A stretch of DNA of 64,000 nt from Candidatus Zixiibacteriota bacterium (GTDB lineage: Bacteria > Zixibacteria > MSB-5A5 > GN15 > PGXB01): assembly GCA_016933955.1 (NCBI GenBank), contig JAFGTT010000012.1:92326-156325 (forward strand). Reading direction: 5' to 3'. The translations under genes were made by a program, and so were the position numbers. Below the pieces are notes generated by a model, which was given only the letters and a program-made list of their open reading frames with translations, was not told the DNA's origin and made no database searches. Within the stretch, counting starts at the first letter, position 1; the number at the start of each line of letters is the position of its first letter. Positions 29,419 to 40,027 of the stretch are shown here, in pieces.

Positions 29419-29746
29419 ACGTCAGAGTCGTTTAACCAGATTAAGTGAGGGAGGTGCCTATGGATTAAAAAGAACATGGGACGGCTGTCGGCGCGGTTGA
29501 GCTTCTTGGACCACGCTGGAACCGTCCGCCTGTCGCCCCGGGTGATGCGGGTATCAAATATGGACATTATACCGACATCTATTCAAACAGGTGAGGAACC
29601 ATATCCTGCTCGTTTCACCTTCGCTTTCCCATATCCGGTAGCCGGCAGAACATGTTCAAAACGCAACCGGCCTTATGCCGAACCATCAGTAAAAATCCGC
29701 AATACAAACTTAAACCCCGGTCTTAAGGTTAGACCGGGGTTTTACT
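29419..29746 (+). ncRNA. Candidate structured non-coding RNA, about 325 nt, family unknown
   Basis: The segment between promoter P2 and a strong terminator (29712-29746) has no reading frame with a ribosome site or protein-like sequence. It has internal pairings: CGAC/GTCG at the very 5' end, GGACGG (29479-29484) with CCGTCC (29522-29527), ATATGG (29558-29563) with CCATAT (29599-29604), and AGGTGA with TCACCT around 29590-29619. I looked for the fixed landmarks of tmRNA (alanine-like acceptor, T-arm GTTCGA), RNase P RNA (GAGGAAAGTCC) and SRP RNA and did not find them. 6S RNA is usually near 180-200 nt. It may be a lineage-specific regulatory RNA. Confidence 0.55.
29712..29746 (+). terminator. 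Strong intrinsic terminator of the candidate RNA gene
   Basis: A perfect 12-bp stem (AAACCCCGGTCT at 29712-29723 with AGACCGGGGTTT at 29731-29742), 7-base loop, then a T-rich tail. Confidence 0.9.
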
Positions 29747-29959
29747 TATCCCATTTTGTATAGGCCGGTCGCCATATAATTTTTATGATGACCGCGCCCA
29801 TACCACTCATCAGGCTGTTCATATCCTGCACAATTTGTAAATTACCGCATTGTCCCGTAACAACTTAACGTCACACCGCAGAAATCGCTCCGGGGCGGCA
29901 TCGGGCTTGCAAAATCATCTTTCAGGAAATTAAAAGGTCGCACTGAAAGGGCTATTACG

Positions 29960-30178
29960 ATGCAAGTCAGATTCACGCTTACCATGGATGATGTCGAGGT
30001 CAATGGCCGCAATATCGACTCCATCATCCTTGACTGGATATCGGACGTGGACTATAACGAAGTCCTCGCCATATCTCACAACTGGATTTCATCGCAAAAT
30101 TTCCTGACCCACCGGATGACCGGTCTCAACCGCGTCGGCGAATCATCCCTCACTATCGAACCGCTTGAGGATCACTAA
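29960..30178 (+). CDS. Small conserved protein of unknown function (family member 1)
   Basis: The 72-residue soluble acidic protein has predicted strand MQVRFTLTMDDVEV and the phrase SIILDWIS...ISHNWISS. It is clearly paralogous to the 69-residue protein at 62998-63207 on the other strand: about 32 of 68 aligned positions are identical, including VRFTLTM, ID...I.DWI and ISH.W. An AAAGGG ribosome site lies 8 bases before the ATG. It precedes two other small genes and may be co-transcribed with them. No known domain was recognised; conservation between distant copies is good evidence that it is a real protein. Confidence 0.8.
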   Translation: MQVRFTLTMDDVEVNGRNIDSIILDWISDVDYNEVLAISHNWISSQNFLTHRMTGLNRVGESSLTIEPLEDH

Positions 30179-30192
30179 GTCGCGAGGTAAAC

Positions 30193-30507
30193 ATGAGTAT
30201 CCCCGAACTGATGCAAACGACCCTGACCCAGATCACCCAGCCGGGCGGCCTGTTCGACTCCGCTAAAAATTATGTCGAACACGAATTCGGCACCGCCGGT
30301 CTCATTGCCGCCGCCATTCTCCTGGTAAGCATCGCCGGACTGCTACTGAGCAAAGCTGTCAAAGTCTCCTTCGATATCGTCCGTTATGTCGCCGTTCCGT
30401 CGGTTGCCATCACCTTTGTTGCCACTTACTTTCTCCCCTTTTCCTTTGTTTATATCCTCCCGGTAACGGTCGCCTTCTTTTCAATCTTTCTCATCGTCAG
30501 GGGTTAG
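30193..30507 (+). CDS. Small membrane protein, unknown function
   Basis: The 104-residue protein has a soluble amphipathic N-terminus (about 1-35) and then three hydrophobic segments (about 37-55, 64-82, 84-101). It begins 14 bases after the preceding stop with AGGT upstream, and 4 bases separate it from the next gene, which supports an operon. No motif is recognised. Confidence 0.75.
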   Translation: MSIPELMQTTLTQITQPGGLFDSAKNYVEHEFGTAGLIAAAILLVSIAGLLLSKAVKVSFDIVRYVAVPSVAITFVATYFLPFSFVYILPVTVAFFSIFLIVRG

Positions 30508-30511
30508 CAAC

Positions 30512-30961
30512 ATGAGCAAAAAAATCGATTCTGATAAAAGAAACAAAAATACCGATCCATTCGAATCACAAGGCCTTAAACGCGAACCGGTCTCGGAACA
30601 GAGCGATGAGGTCGTCAATCCCTTCGGTGAAAACGAATGTCTCGATAAAGATAAAATGTTTATTGAGTGCCCCGGCGCCACGGTTTACGATCCGGAAACA
30701 AGAGAAATTATCGCCGGTGTGCAGTTCCTCGATGAAAATGATCCATCGGCAGGATACCGGATTATCAATCATCCCGTCTATGCCCCGGAGCATCGCTCCA
30801 AAAGACTGATAAAAAAAGACCACTTTAACTCCATCAGGCGCTGCCAGGCTTGCCAGGATCTGACCGTCCGCCTGGTCCGCCGTGAGGGCCCCGATTTCTT
30901 TATTCCCAACCCCAAATTCCCGCATAAAAAACAGCTTAAATCAGTCGAAAAAAACTGGTAG
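30512..30961 (+). CDS. Hypothetical protein with a central CxxC motif
   Basis: The 149-residue hydrophilic protein has a charged, probably disordered N-terminus (about 1-45), then a compact part with KMFIECPGATVYDPETREI and IRRCQACQDLTV; the CxxC may bind metal. Many Lys/Arg near the C-terminus suggest nucleic-acid or ribosome contact, but this is inference. It is the last gene of the small-gene cluster before the DciA-like gene. Confidence 0.65.
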   Translation: MSKKIDSDKRNKNTDPFESQGLKREPVSEQSDEVVNPFGENECLDKDKMFIECPGATVYDPETREIIAGVQFLDENDPSAGYRIINHPVYAPEHRSKRLIKKDHFNSIRRCQACQDLTVRLVRREGPDFFIPNPKFPHKKQLKSVEKNW

Positions 30962-31073
30962 AAGTTCAACGCCAACAACACCCCAATTATTGTCGTAACT
31001 CATTATATTTTAGCAAGATAGCTAAACACTTTTCCCTTGCTAATGGTTTGTAATTGTGCTATTTTAAAGGGTT

Positions 31074-33354
<2,281 letters not shown>

Positions 33355-33372
33355 GAGAATTTCATTTTTCGC

Positions 33373-33407
33373 AGGGCAGACTACCAGGTGGCCTGCCCTT
33401 TTTTTAT
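33373..33407 (+). terminator. Intrinsic terminator of the dciA-gyrB operon
   Basis: Stem AGGGCAG (33373-33379) and CTGCCCT (33393-33399), then a run of seven T. Confidence 0.88.
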
Positions 33408-33617
33408 TTCTGATTAACCACCTGGGTCGATTTAATATCACATTTTGGCCCTCTGGAAGACCATGTGATTGATTTCCCCAATTTGAATCTTTAATTTTTG
33501 ATGATAGCGATTTTGTTAAAAAATGGTAATTAGGAGCAATATTATCTTCAATCAAATAATCCACGGCCGCGTATTTAATATGTCTGCCAAAATCAATCCG
33601 AAGAGAAAGGACTGGTC

Positions 33618-33968
33618 ATGAACGGTTTCTGCCATATCGAAATCCCGTGTATCGACATGAAAAAAATTGCCGAATTTTACGAGAAGGTATTCGGGTGGGA
33701 AATAACCATGATGCCCGAAATGGAATATGCCCTTTTCAAAACCCCTGCCGGCCCCGGAGGCGGTTTTTCCAAACAGGCCAAAATCGCAAAGGAAAACGGT
33801 ATCGCTCTCTATATCGAGGTGGATGATATCGATAAGGTTTTCCAAAAAATCGAGTCATACGGCGGTAAAAAAGTCCAGCCTAAAACTCAAATTTCCCCGG
33901 AATTCGGCTATGCCGCCACCTTTGCTGATATCGAAGGCAATGCTCTTGGCCTCTGGTCAAAAAAATAA
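33618..33968 (+). CDS. VOC (glyoxalase/bleomycin-resistance) family protein
   Basis: The 116-residue protein has two beta-alpha-beta-beta-beta repeats: HIEIPCIDMKKIAEFYEKVFGW at the start and ALYIEVDDIDKVFQKIESYGG, then EFGYAATFADIEGNALGLW. The metal-ligand positions His about 5 and Glu about 109 look present. The substrate is unknown; such single-domain proteins often act as small-molecule lyases or dioxygenases. It is a single gene flanked by terminators. Confidence 0.85.
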   Translation: MNGFCHIEIPCIDMKKIAEFYEKVFGWEITMMPEMEYALFKTPAGPGGGFSKQAKIAKENGIALYIEVDDIDKVFQKIESYGGKKVQPKTQISPEFGYAATFADIEGNALGLWSKK

Positions 33969-33994
33969 TTTCCCCCATAGCTCTCTGCGTCCTG

Positions 33995-34030
33995 CCCCGA
34001 CCGCCCCCCCTTGCCGGTCGGGGTTTTTCT
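33995..34030 (+). terminator. Intrinsic terminator after the VOC gene
   Basis: Perfect 9-bp stem CCCCGACCG (33995-34003) and CGGTCGGGG (34015-34023), then TTTTT. Confidence 0.88.
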
Positions 34031-34118
34031 TATTATTCTTCTGAATTAATATTGGCAATTCGCAAAATTGGATGATAATTTGTGAAAAACCTTAATTTGG
34101 AGATCATAATATTCGATT

Positions 34119-34790
34119 ATGGGTGGGTATTATTCCGAAAAGCTGTCGGCCGAAAAACTGCGGCGTTGCTATCAGGTCGCTTCGCCGCGAATAAGCCAGT
34201 ACCTTAATGCCGAAGTCGATCATGTTCTTCAGTTTTGCCGACCGAACGACCTTATTCTGGAATTGGGATGCGGCTACGGCCGGGTGGTAAAACATTTGTG
34301 CCCCCGCGCCGGCCATGTGGTCGGTATCGACACCTCCCTTGCCAGCCTGCTTGATATGGATAATGAATTGGGCGTATGCACCAATTACTCCCGAATCCGG
34401 ATGGATGCCGGTCGGCTGGGATTTCGCGATAATATTTTCGACCTGGTTCTCTGTATCCAGAATGGCCTTTCGGCTTTTGCAGCCGATCCTTTAATTTTAA
34501 TCAGCGAGGCTGTCCGGGTTACCCGGCCGGGCGGCCATACCCTTTTTTCCACCTATTCCGAAAAATTCTGGACCGAACGTCTGAAGTGGTTTTATCGGCA
34601 ATCGGCCGAGGGCTTGCTTGGTGAAATCGATCCTGATCAGACCGGCGATGGAGTCATTGTCTGCAAAGACGGTTTTCGAGCCACCACCATCAAACCCGGT
34701 CAATTCCGGGAATATATGAAAACTCTCAATCGATCGGCCGCTATTGTCGAGGTCGATAATTCCTCGGTATTTTTCGAAATACGAAAATAG
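34119..34790 (+). CDS. Class I SAM-dependent methyltransferase
   Basis: The 223-residue cytoplasmic protein has motif I LILELGCGYGRVVKHL, an acidic loop at the end of strand 2 (VVGIDTSLASLLDM) and a motif IV-like FDLVLCIQNGLSAF followed by EAVRVTRPGGHTLFSTYS. This is a methyltransferase type 11/25 layout. The target is not evident from neighbours. It is convergent with the beta-propeller gene, with 3 bases between stops. Confidence 0.85.
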   Translation: MGGYYSEKLSAEKLRRCYQVASPRISQYLNAEVDHVLQFCRPNDLILELGCGYGRVVKHLCPRAGHVVGIDTSLASLLDMDNELGVCTNYSRIRMDAGRLGFRDNIFDLVLCIQNGLSAFAADPLILISEAVRVTRPGGHTLFSTYSEKFWTERLKWFYRQSAEGLLGEIDPDQTGDGVIVCKDGFRATTIKPGQFREYMKTLNRSAAIVEVDNSSVFFEIRK

Positions 34791-34793
34791 CCC

Positions 34794-36020
34794 TTACAAT
34801 CTTAACCATCCCGGGCCGATTTTCGGACGCGGACCATCACGATACAGGTAATTGACAAGGTACGTCGCATCGAGAATATTATAGTTGCCGTTACCGTCGG
34901 CATTGGCCCGCCATTCCGGCCAACGCGGCGCCGGTCCGCCTTTATACAGCCAGTTTATCATGGATGTAACATCCAGGATATTGACCATAAAATCACCGGT
35001 AACATCGCCGGGAGCATAATTGAAGGCCGCATGAAGCGGTCCGTCGCCCACCGCGTAACTCTTTTTAACCGCTCCGGCGGTATCGATGACTTTGACATAA
35101 TTGGTAAAACTGCCGCTGAAGATGGTTGAATCCTGGTAGGCAAGGGCCATCATGCAGTTCAGGTCGACTTCGATCGGATTGGCCGCGTTATGATATATTT
35201 CCAGGGTTTCGGTATTGTAGGTCAATATATACCCGTTTTCCTCCCACCCGGCCGCCGCGATACAAGCGGTATTATTGGGCCCGATACTGATCTGTCCCGG
35301 CGTCCCACCTACGGACACGCTGTCGATAACCGCTTCCGTCCCGATATCGATAATATACACTTTACCAAAAACCGTATAATAATCGCCGGTGCAAACCACA
35401 TGAATCCGGCCGAATCGATCCAGCGCCAGGTATTGCGGATTAAGCCCGACATCGATATAGCCACTCACTGAATCGCCGGCGATGTCATAAACAGCTACCC
35501 GTCCCGGATCGTATTCCCAGGTCCCCCAATCGAACCCCGTGCAGGCCACATAGGCCTTATTGCCGACAATCAGAATACCTTCGGGGCTTTTTCCCACCTC
35601 GACCTCATCGACAATACTGCCGCTGATATAATCGACCTTGGCCACGCTGTTGCTTTTCATAAGTGTCACATAGAGGTACCTATCATCGTAAAATTCCATC
35701 CAGTACGGGTTGGATTCCGTCCCGGTGTTGATAAAACCAACCGTCGTTTCGTTCCGCAGGTTTATCACCTGGATTTCGTTGGTCCCCGAAGCCACGGCAT
35801 AGGCCAGGGTATCCCGGATCACCAATTGATTGGGATAACTGAAAATATCGGTCCCGATTGTCAGAATATTATTACTGACCGTCCCGGTGGTTAGATTGAT
35901 CTTCGAGAGCGTTTCCCCGTTGGTATTGAGCACATAAGCGGTCGGATTCTCCGCCTGCACCGCCTCTGTAACCGCCGATATTATAATCAGCGTCAACAGA
36001 AACTGCTTCATCCTTTTCAT
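34794..36020 (-). CDS. Secreted beta-propeller with dockerin-like tail, BtuG-like candidate
   Basis: The 408-residue protein has a signal peptide (MKRMKQFLLTLIIISAVTEAVQA), a YncE/DUF5074-like seven-blade propeller (about 26-345; repeated phrases such as TAYVLNTNGETLSKINL, LYVTLMKSNSVAKVDYI, AYVACTGFDWGTW, IHVVCTGDYYTVFGKVYII) and two dockerin-like repeats at the end. It follows the BtuB-like receptor by 31 bases under a cobalamin riboswitch. In Bacteroides, BtuG is a surface beta-propeller that binds B12 and docks on BtuB; the fold and operon position match. Unlike BtuG it has no lipoprotein Cys, so attachment may rely on the dockerin-like tail. Function is inferred. Confidence 0.7.
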   Translation of the reverse strand: MKRMKQFLLTLIIISAVTEAVQAENPTAYVLNTNGETLSKINLTTGTVSNNILTIGTDIFSYPNQLVIRDTLAYAVASGTNEIQVINLRNETTVGFINTGTESNPYWMEFYDDRYLYVTLMKSNSVAKVDYISGSIVDEVEVGKSPEGILIVGNKAYVACTGFDWGTWEYDPGRVAVYDIAGDSVSGYIDVGLNPQYLALDRFGRIHVVCTGDYYTVFGKVYIIDIGTEAVIDSVSVGGTPGQISIGPNNTACIAAAGWEENGYILTYNTETLEIYHNAANPIEVDLNCMMALAYQDSTIFSGSFTNYVKVIDTAGAVKKSYAVGDGPLHAAFNYAPGDVTGDFMVNILDVTSMINWLYKGGPAPRWPEWRANADGNGNYNILDATYLVNYLYRDGPRPKIGPGWLRL

Positions 36021-36051
36021 ATATACCTGCCTTATCATATCAAACATTTGA

Positions 36052-38409
36052 TTATTGATTGGTATCTTTGCCGCCATAGATAATTTTCAATCCCAAATTC
36101 CATTCCCTCCCCGGCATCGGATAATTCGCCATCAGGACATAATCTTCATCGCGAACATTGAAAAGATTGAAATCTCCGGCCAAATGCCATCTTTTTCCAA
36201 GACCGATTTTTACCCCGGCCTGAATATCATCGACCCGGTAACTGGTATAATACTTGGTGTTGGATCGAAGCGTATACGCCGAATCGACCATCCGAATCGA
36301 ATATGCCATATAAAACATTTTCATATTCACCCGGGCTGTGAATGATGTAACATAATGCGGATAAAAAACCAACCGCTTGTTGTAAACGGTATGATCTCCC
36401 GTCGATTTATTCAGAGCGGTAGTAATGGTGTTTTGATATTGAAACGAGAAAACCCGATCCAGAAGTTCGATCTCGATGAAATCCTCATGGCCGGTAATCT
36501 GCGCTTTTTCCACATTTTCCGGCCGCCAGACGCCACTGCGCGGCACCCACATCACTAGATCATGAAGAAATGAATGAAAATAATTAATCCCTCCGGATAG
36601 TCTGATCGGCCCCCATCCCCCGGTCACCTCGAATCCGGCCTCGGAATGCTCGGACCTCTCCGGCTTCAAACCCGGATTCCCGCTTGAACGGGCGTCACCC
36701 TTCCAAAACAAAGCGTTCATGGATGGTAATCTTAACGACTTGCCATAATTGGCCCGGATGATATATGAGAATCTATTCCCCTTGGAAAGCGCTATCCCGA
36801 CTTTCGGCGACCAGCTTGAAATACTGCTGCTTTTCACCGTATCCTGCCACGAGGTCGAATCTTTTTCGGTTCGGGTATAATCGAAACGAAGAGCCGCATC
36901 GAGCACCATATCATCGGCCGGAAACCACCGCGAGACATCGAAACGCTGTTCATCGGTAATGAAAATGCCGGCATTGTCCCGCTCCGGTTGCCCCATTGTA
37001 AGCTTCGGCATCAGGTAATCTTCATGCCGGAGAACATCTTTCCTGCCCTCCAGCCCGAAACGCAGCCGGTTGGCGCCCATAATCAAATGTTGCTGGGTAT
37101 AGCGGGCGCTGTAAATATCATTGACATATTCGGTATGAAAACCGGTCCGGGATTGTAAATCTTTGAATAACTGCTCATATCGGGAATACCCGGCTTCAAG
37201 TTTGTAGATACGATCCGACGAGCCCCGATACTCCAGGGATAGGTTGAACAATCTGCGGCCGTCGGTTGAAGTCGCTTCGAGATTTTGATCTCGGGCATTT
37301 CCCGGAAGACCGCTCTGCGAATGATAATACTGCCCGGAATAGGCCATATTCCAGCGCCCGCTGAATCGATAGATCCCCGAAGCAAAATAATTGTAAGAAT
37401 CCACACCGTTATTGACCCGGGTCCCGGTTATAATCGTGTCGCCCGGTTCAACCCTGTAAGCATAATCGAAATCCCCAACCGCCTGACGAGTTTGATAAGC
37501 CAGTTTGCATGAAAAATTCTCTATCGGAATAAAATCTGCCAGGCTGAGTTTGTTGATTTCCGTTTTCCAGCTTCCCCAGGTTTTCTCCGCGTCAGCCTCG
37601 AATTCACCCGATAAAAATTTTCGATGGGTAATAATATTGATGACCCCTCCGAGAGCATCAGGGCCGAATTCGGCTGAGGCGCCGCCCCGATAAATTTCGA
37701 TCTGCTCGATCATCTCGATCGGTATCGAGTTTAAATCCGCCACCCCGCTGCTCGAGGGATTAATTTTCTGTCCATCTATCAGTACCAGTACATACTTGGG
37801 ATCGCTCCCCCTGATTCTTATCCGGGACTGCCCGCCTCCGGTACCGGCCCTCTGGATATAAACCCCGCGAACATTCTCCAGTAGCTGGGGTAAATCCCGG
37901 GCCCCGGTTTGCTCGATCTCCCGACGGTTAATAATCTCAACCCGATCACTGCTGACATGTAGTCTCGTTTCCGTAACCATTATCTTGTCCAGATAATACA
38001 ATTTCGGTTCGATCCGGATACTCACCCGCTTTGTCATACCGGCTTTGATTTGAATTTCATCCATGCGGAAATCGGCATATCCCGGCGCATACACCGCCAG
38101 ATGGTACTTCCCCGGCGGCAGATTATCGAAACCGAAATAGCCGAACTGGTCGGTGACCGCATTATAACCGGTTCCGGTAAGTTCCACCGCGGCTCCCTGG
38201 ACAGGAGCCCCTTCGTCACTGCTGTGAACCGAACCGGTCAGATTGAAATTGGACTGCCCCCATGCCGAACCGGCCAGCACCGCTCCAAGCAAAACCGCCA
38301 TCGAAATTATGTGTAAAAAACAAAAATCGGTAAGACCTCTGAAACAACCGGGAAATCCCGTCGCGCTCCCGGCGGCTCGGCCGTTTCCGGCCAAAAACAA
38401 TCGCCGCAT
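36052..38409 (-). CDS. btuB: TonB-dependent receptor, BtuB-like (cobalamin)
   Basis: The protein, about 785 residues, has a signal peptide, then a carboxypeptidase-regulatory-like domain (about 50-130, GSVHSSDEGAPVQGAAVELTG), the plug (MVTETR, IEQTGARDLPQLLENVRGV, SRIRIRGSDPKYVLVLIDGQ) and a 22-strand barrel. The plug text is close to E. coli BtuB, and a cobalamin riboswitch lies directly upstream, so the substrate is most likely a corrinoid. The reading frame continues into the riboswitch (to 38523), so the start must be downstream of it; ATG 38409 is used, with 38301 as a shorter option. The extra N-terminal domain is typical of FCB SusC-like receptors. Confidence 0.85.
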   Translation of the reverse strand: MRRLFLAGNGRAAGSATGFPGCFRGLTDFCFLHIISMAVLLGAVLAGSAWGQSNFNLTGSVHSSDEGAPVQGAAVELTGTGYNAVTDQFGYFGFDNLPPGKYHLAVYAPGYADFRMDEIQIKAGMTKRVSIRIEPKLYYLDKIMVTETRLHVSSDRVEIINRREIEQTGARDLPQLLENVRGVYIQRAGTGGGQSRIRIRGSDPKYVLVLIDGQKINPSSSGVADLNSIPIEMIEQIEIYRGGASAEFGPDALGGVINIITHRKFLSGEFEADAEKTWGSWKTEINKLSLADFIPIENFSCKLAYQTRQAVGDFDYAYRVEPGDTIITGTRVNNGVDSYNYFASGIYRFSGRWNMAYSGQYYHSQSGLPGNARDQNLEATSTDGRRLFNLSLEYRGSSDRIYKLEAGYSRYEQLFKDLQSRTGFHTEYVNDIYSARYTQQHLIMGANRLRFGLEGRKDVLRHEDYLMPKLTMGQPERDNAGIFITDEQRFDVSRWFPADDMVLDAALRFDYTRTEKDSTSWQDTVKSSSISSWSPKVGIALSKGNRFSYIIRANYGKSLRLPSMNALFWKGDARSSGNPGLKPERSEHSEAGFEVTGGWGPIRLSGGINYFHSFLHDLVMWVPRSGVWRPENVEKAQITGHEDFIEIELLDRVFSFQYQNTITTALNKSTGDHTVYNKRLVFYPHYVTSFTARVNMKMFYMAYSIRMVDSAYTLRSNTKYYTSYRVDDIQAGVKIGLGKRWHLAGDFNLFNVRDEDYVLMANYPMPGREWNLGLKIIYGGKDTNQ

Positions 38410-38491
38410 GGCTTTTCTCTTTAGTGCCGGCGGCGCGGTTACGGATCGAAACCGATCAGCCCGCGCTGATGGCAACGTTTTATGGATTCGC

Positions 38492-38653
38492 GATACGGCA
38501 GGCCTCCTGACTTCGGTATCCAACCCCCCGGGACACCTTCCCGGCCCGCAGGCCAGTGGTCTTTCGTCCCGGGAGTAACCGTTACAGTAGCGGGGCTGCG
38601 GCGGATTTTCACCGCCTTTCCTATTCTCCGTCCCCTGTAGACGGCACCGTATC
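38492..38653 (-). promoter_or_regulatory. Cobalamin riboswitch
   Basis: On the minus strand the segment shows the full B12-element core: GGTGCCGTC at the start, the GGTGAAAATCCGCC...GCAGCCCCGCTACTGTA box, CCACTGGCCTGCGGGCCGGGAAGG and AGTCAGGAGGCCTGCC. The closing helix P1 is GATACGG (38653-38647) with CCGTATC (38498-38492). It lies between a consensus promoter and the btuB-like gene, so adenosylcobalamin should repress the operon; the lack of a clear terminator suggests translational control. Confidence 0.97.
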
Positions 38654-38664
38654 TATGTAGTGTT

Positions 38665-38694
38665 ATTATAAATCGCATCCGACCCGGCTGTCAA
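38665..38694 (-). promoter_or_regulatory. Consensus sigma-70 promoter of the btuB operon
   Basis: TTGACA (38694-38689), 18-base spacer, TATAAT (38670-38665): both hexamers perfect. Transcription would begin a few bases before the riboswitch P1. Confidence 0.9.
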
Positions 38695-38756
38695 CAAGAA
38701 ATTTAAAAAATCGTAGCCGGCCAATTCGACACTTTCGGGGTAGTTGGAATAGGGCG

Positions 38757-38784
38757 TTGACAAGTCTTCGCTTTCGCCTTTAAT
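38757..38784 (+). promoter_or_regulatory. Probable promoter of the HD-HDAC operon
   Basis: TTGACA (38757-38762), 16-base spacer, TTTAAT (38779-38784), about 40 bases before the HD-domain start. Confidence 0.5.
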
Positions 38785-38825
38785 TATCCGCATAAACACG
38801 ACTGCTATTACCGGGAGATATGAAC

Positions 38826-39362
38826 ATGTCCGATGTAGTAAAAAAACTATGGCCGGAGCTGGACTGGATTAAGGATGAAACTTTGCGTCAGCAGACTCAT
38901 GACACCTGGGTCGAAGCCCTCCGGCTGAGCAAACTGACCGCCCGGGATCTCCAGGAAATCCCGTTCACCCTCAAGGCCAAAGACTGTACCGTTACCTTCA
39001 TGGCCCACAAGCGGGCGGTAGTGCATCTTTCGCGCGAATGCGCCCGGATCATGAGCGAGTTCTTCGGGGATAACCTGCCGATCGATTTGGACACCGTCAT
39101 TTCCGGAGCAATCCTGGCCGATGTCGGTAAGCTTCTCGAGTACGATAAGATAGACGGCAAAGCGGTCGTCAGCGAATACGGCCGGTATGTCCGGCATCCT
39201 TTTTCCGGGGTCGGCCTGGCTATGAAATGCGGCGTCCCGGATAAAGTCCTGCATATCATCGCCGCCCACGCCGGTGAAGGTGACATGGTGAAACGTTCGG
39301 TGGAAGCCTATATTGTGCATCACACCGACTTCATGAGTTTTGAGCCTTTCATGCAAAAATGA
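38826..39362 (+). CDS. HD-domain phosphohydrolase
   Basis: The 178-residue cytoplasmic protein has HD-domain layout: His in TFMAHKRAVVHL, the Asp of ILADVGKLLEY (HD motif with H replaced by A), the HPFSGVG helix and IIAAHAGEGD. The degenerate HD dyad makes metal-dependent activity uncertain, though the downstream His residues are kept. The second ATG (38826) has the better ribosome spacing (GGGAG eight bases upstream); 38820 is the alternative. It is first in an operon with the coiled-coil protein, HDAC-like hydrolase and CsaA. Confidence 0.75.
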   Translation: MSDVVKKLWPELDWIKDETLRQQTHDTWVEALRLSKLTARDLQEIPFTLKAKDCTVTFMAHKRAVVHLSRECARIMSEFFGDNLPIDLDTVISGAILADVGKLLEYDKIDGKAVVSEYGRYVRHPFSGVGLAMKCGVPDKVLHIIAAHAGEGDMVKRSVEAYIVHHTDFMSFEPFMQK

Positions 39363-39377
39363 ATCGGGTAATTCGTC

Positions 39378-40004
39378 ATGGGTAAACACAAATCAAAAAA
39401 GAAAAAAACAGCGCCGGATGATCAGCCGCAGATGGATCAGACCGAAAATACCGAAAACCCGCCGACCATCCCCGGCCGCGAAAAATACCTCTGGATATTC
39501 CTGGCCGCTTTCCTCTTTATTGTCAGCGTCGTTATGGTTATCTATGACTTCAGCTTGAAAAGCACCGTCAGCGATTACGATGAGAATCTCACCAACTGCT
39601 CGATTATGCTCGATGAAGCCCAGGAGAAACTGGACAAATCCGAGCGTGATCTGGAACGTACCAAACGGGAACTTCAGGCCAGCCGTTTCGGGGGGGCCGG
39701 CGAGAACATGGTTCCGCCCAATTACCTCGAGGAATACAAGAGGAAAGGCCTTGATGATCCCATCGGTCGTATTAAACGGGATCTGACCGAACACCAGGAT
39801 ATTATTCCCTACCAGGGTACCACGGGCCATGCCTTTCGTTTTCATGACATCCGGGAAATCTATGTAATCAGCCCGCGGCTGGTCTTCGCCAATATTACCG
39901 ATAACAAGGTAAATGGCTGGATGTTACTGGAATATCGGGTCGGTGACAACGGCATGATCACCTGGAAAGTGGTCAAATCCTACTGCCCCTTCTACGATAA
40001 ATAA
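39378..40004 (+). CDS. Membrane-anchored coiled-coil protein, unknown function
   Basis: The 208-residue protein has a Lys-rich N-terminus (MGKHKSKKKK), a Pro/Gln-rich linker, one transmembrane helix (about 37-58, YLWIFLAAFLFIVSVVMVIY), a short coiled coil (about 68-100, LDEAQEKLDKSERDLERTKR) and a C-terminal globular part. The topology suggests a cytoplasmic N-terminus and periplasmic C-domain. It is not recognised as a known family. Confidence 0.7.
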   Translation: MGKHKSKKKKTAPDDQPQMDQTENTENPPTIPGREKYLWIFLAAFLFIVSVVMVIYDFSLKSTVSDYDENLTNCSIMLDEAQEKLDKSERDLERTKRELQASRFGGAGENMVPPNYLEEYKRKGLDDPIGRIKRDLTEHQDIIPYQGTTGHAFRFHDIREIYVISPRLVFANITDNKVNGWMLLEYRVGDNGMITWKVVKSYCPFYDK

Positions 40005-40027
40005 TTTCGGGAAAGCGGAGCGGCATC

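Noticed and set aside
29419..29746. Identification of the candidate RNA as tmRNA, RNase P, SRP or 6S RNA
   Set aside because: The fixed sequence landmarks of those RNAs were looked for and not found; a covariance search would settle it.
29476..29763. A 95-residue frame inside the candidate RNA region
   Set aside because: Low-complexity protein text, no ribosome site, and it runs through the terminator stem, so the RNA reading is better supported.
38410..38523. Extended N-terminus of the btuB-like gene up to 38523
   Set aside because: It runs into the cobalamin riboswitch core, so translation from there is not credible.
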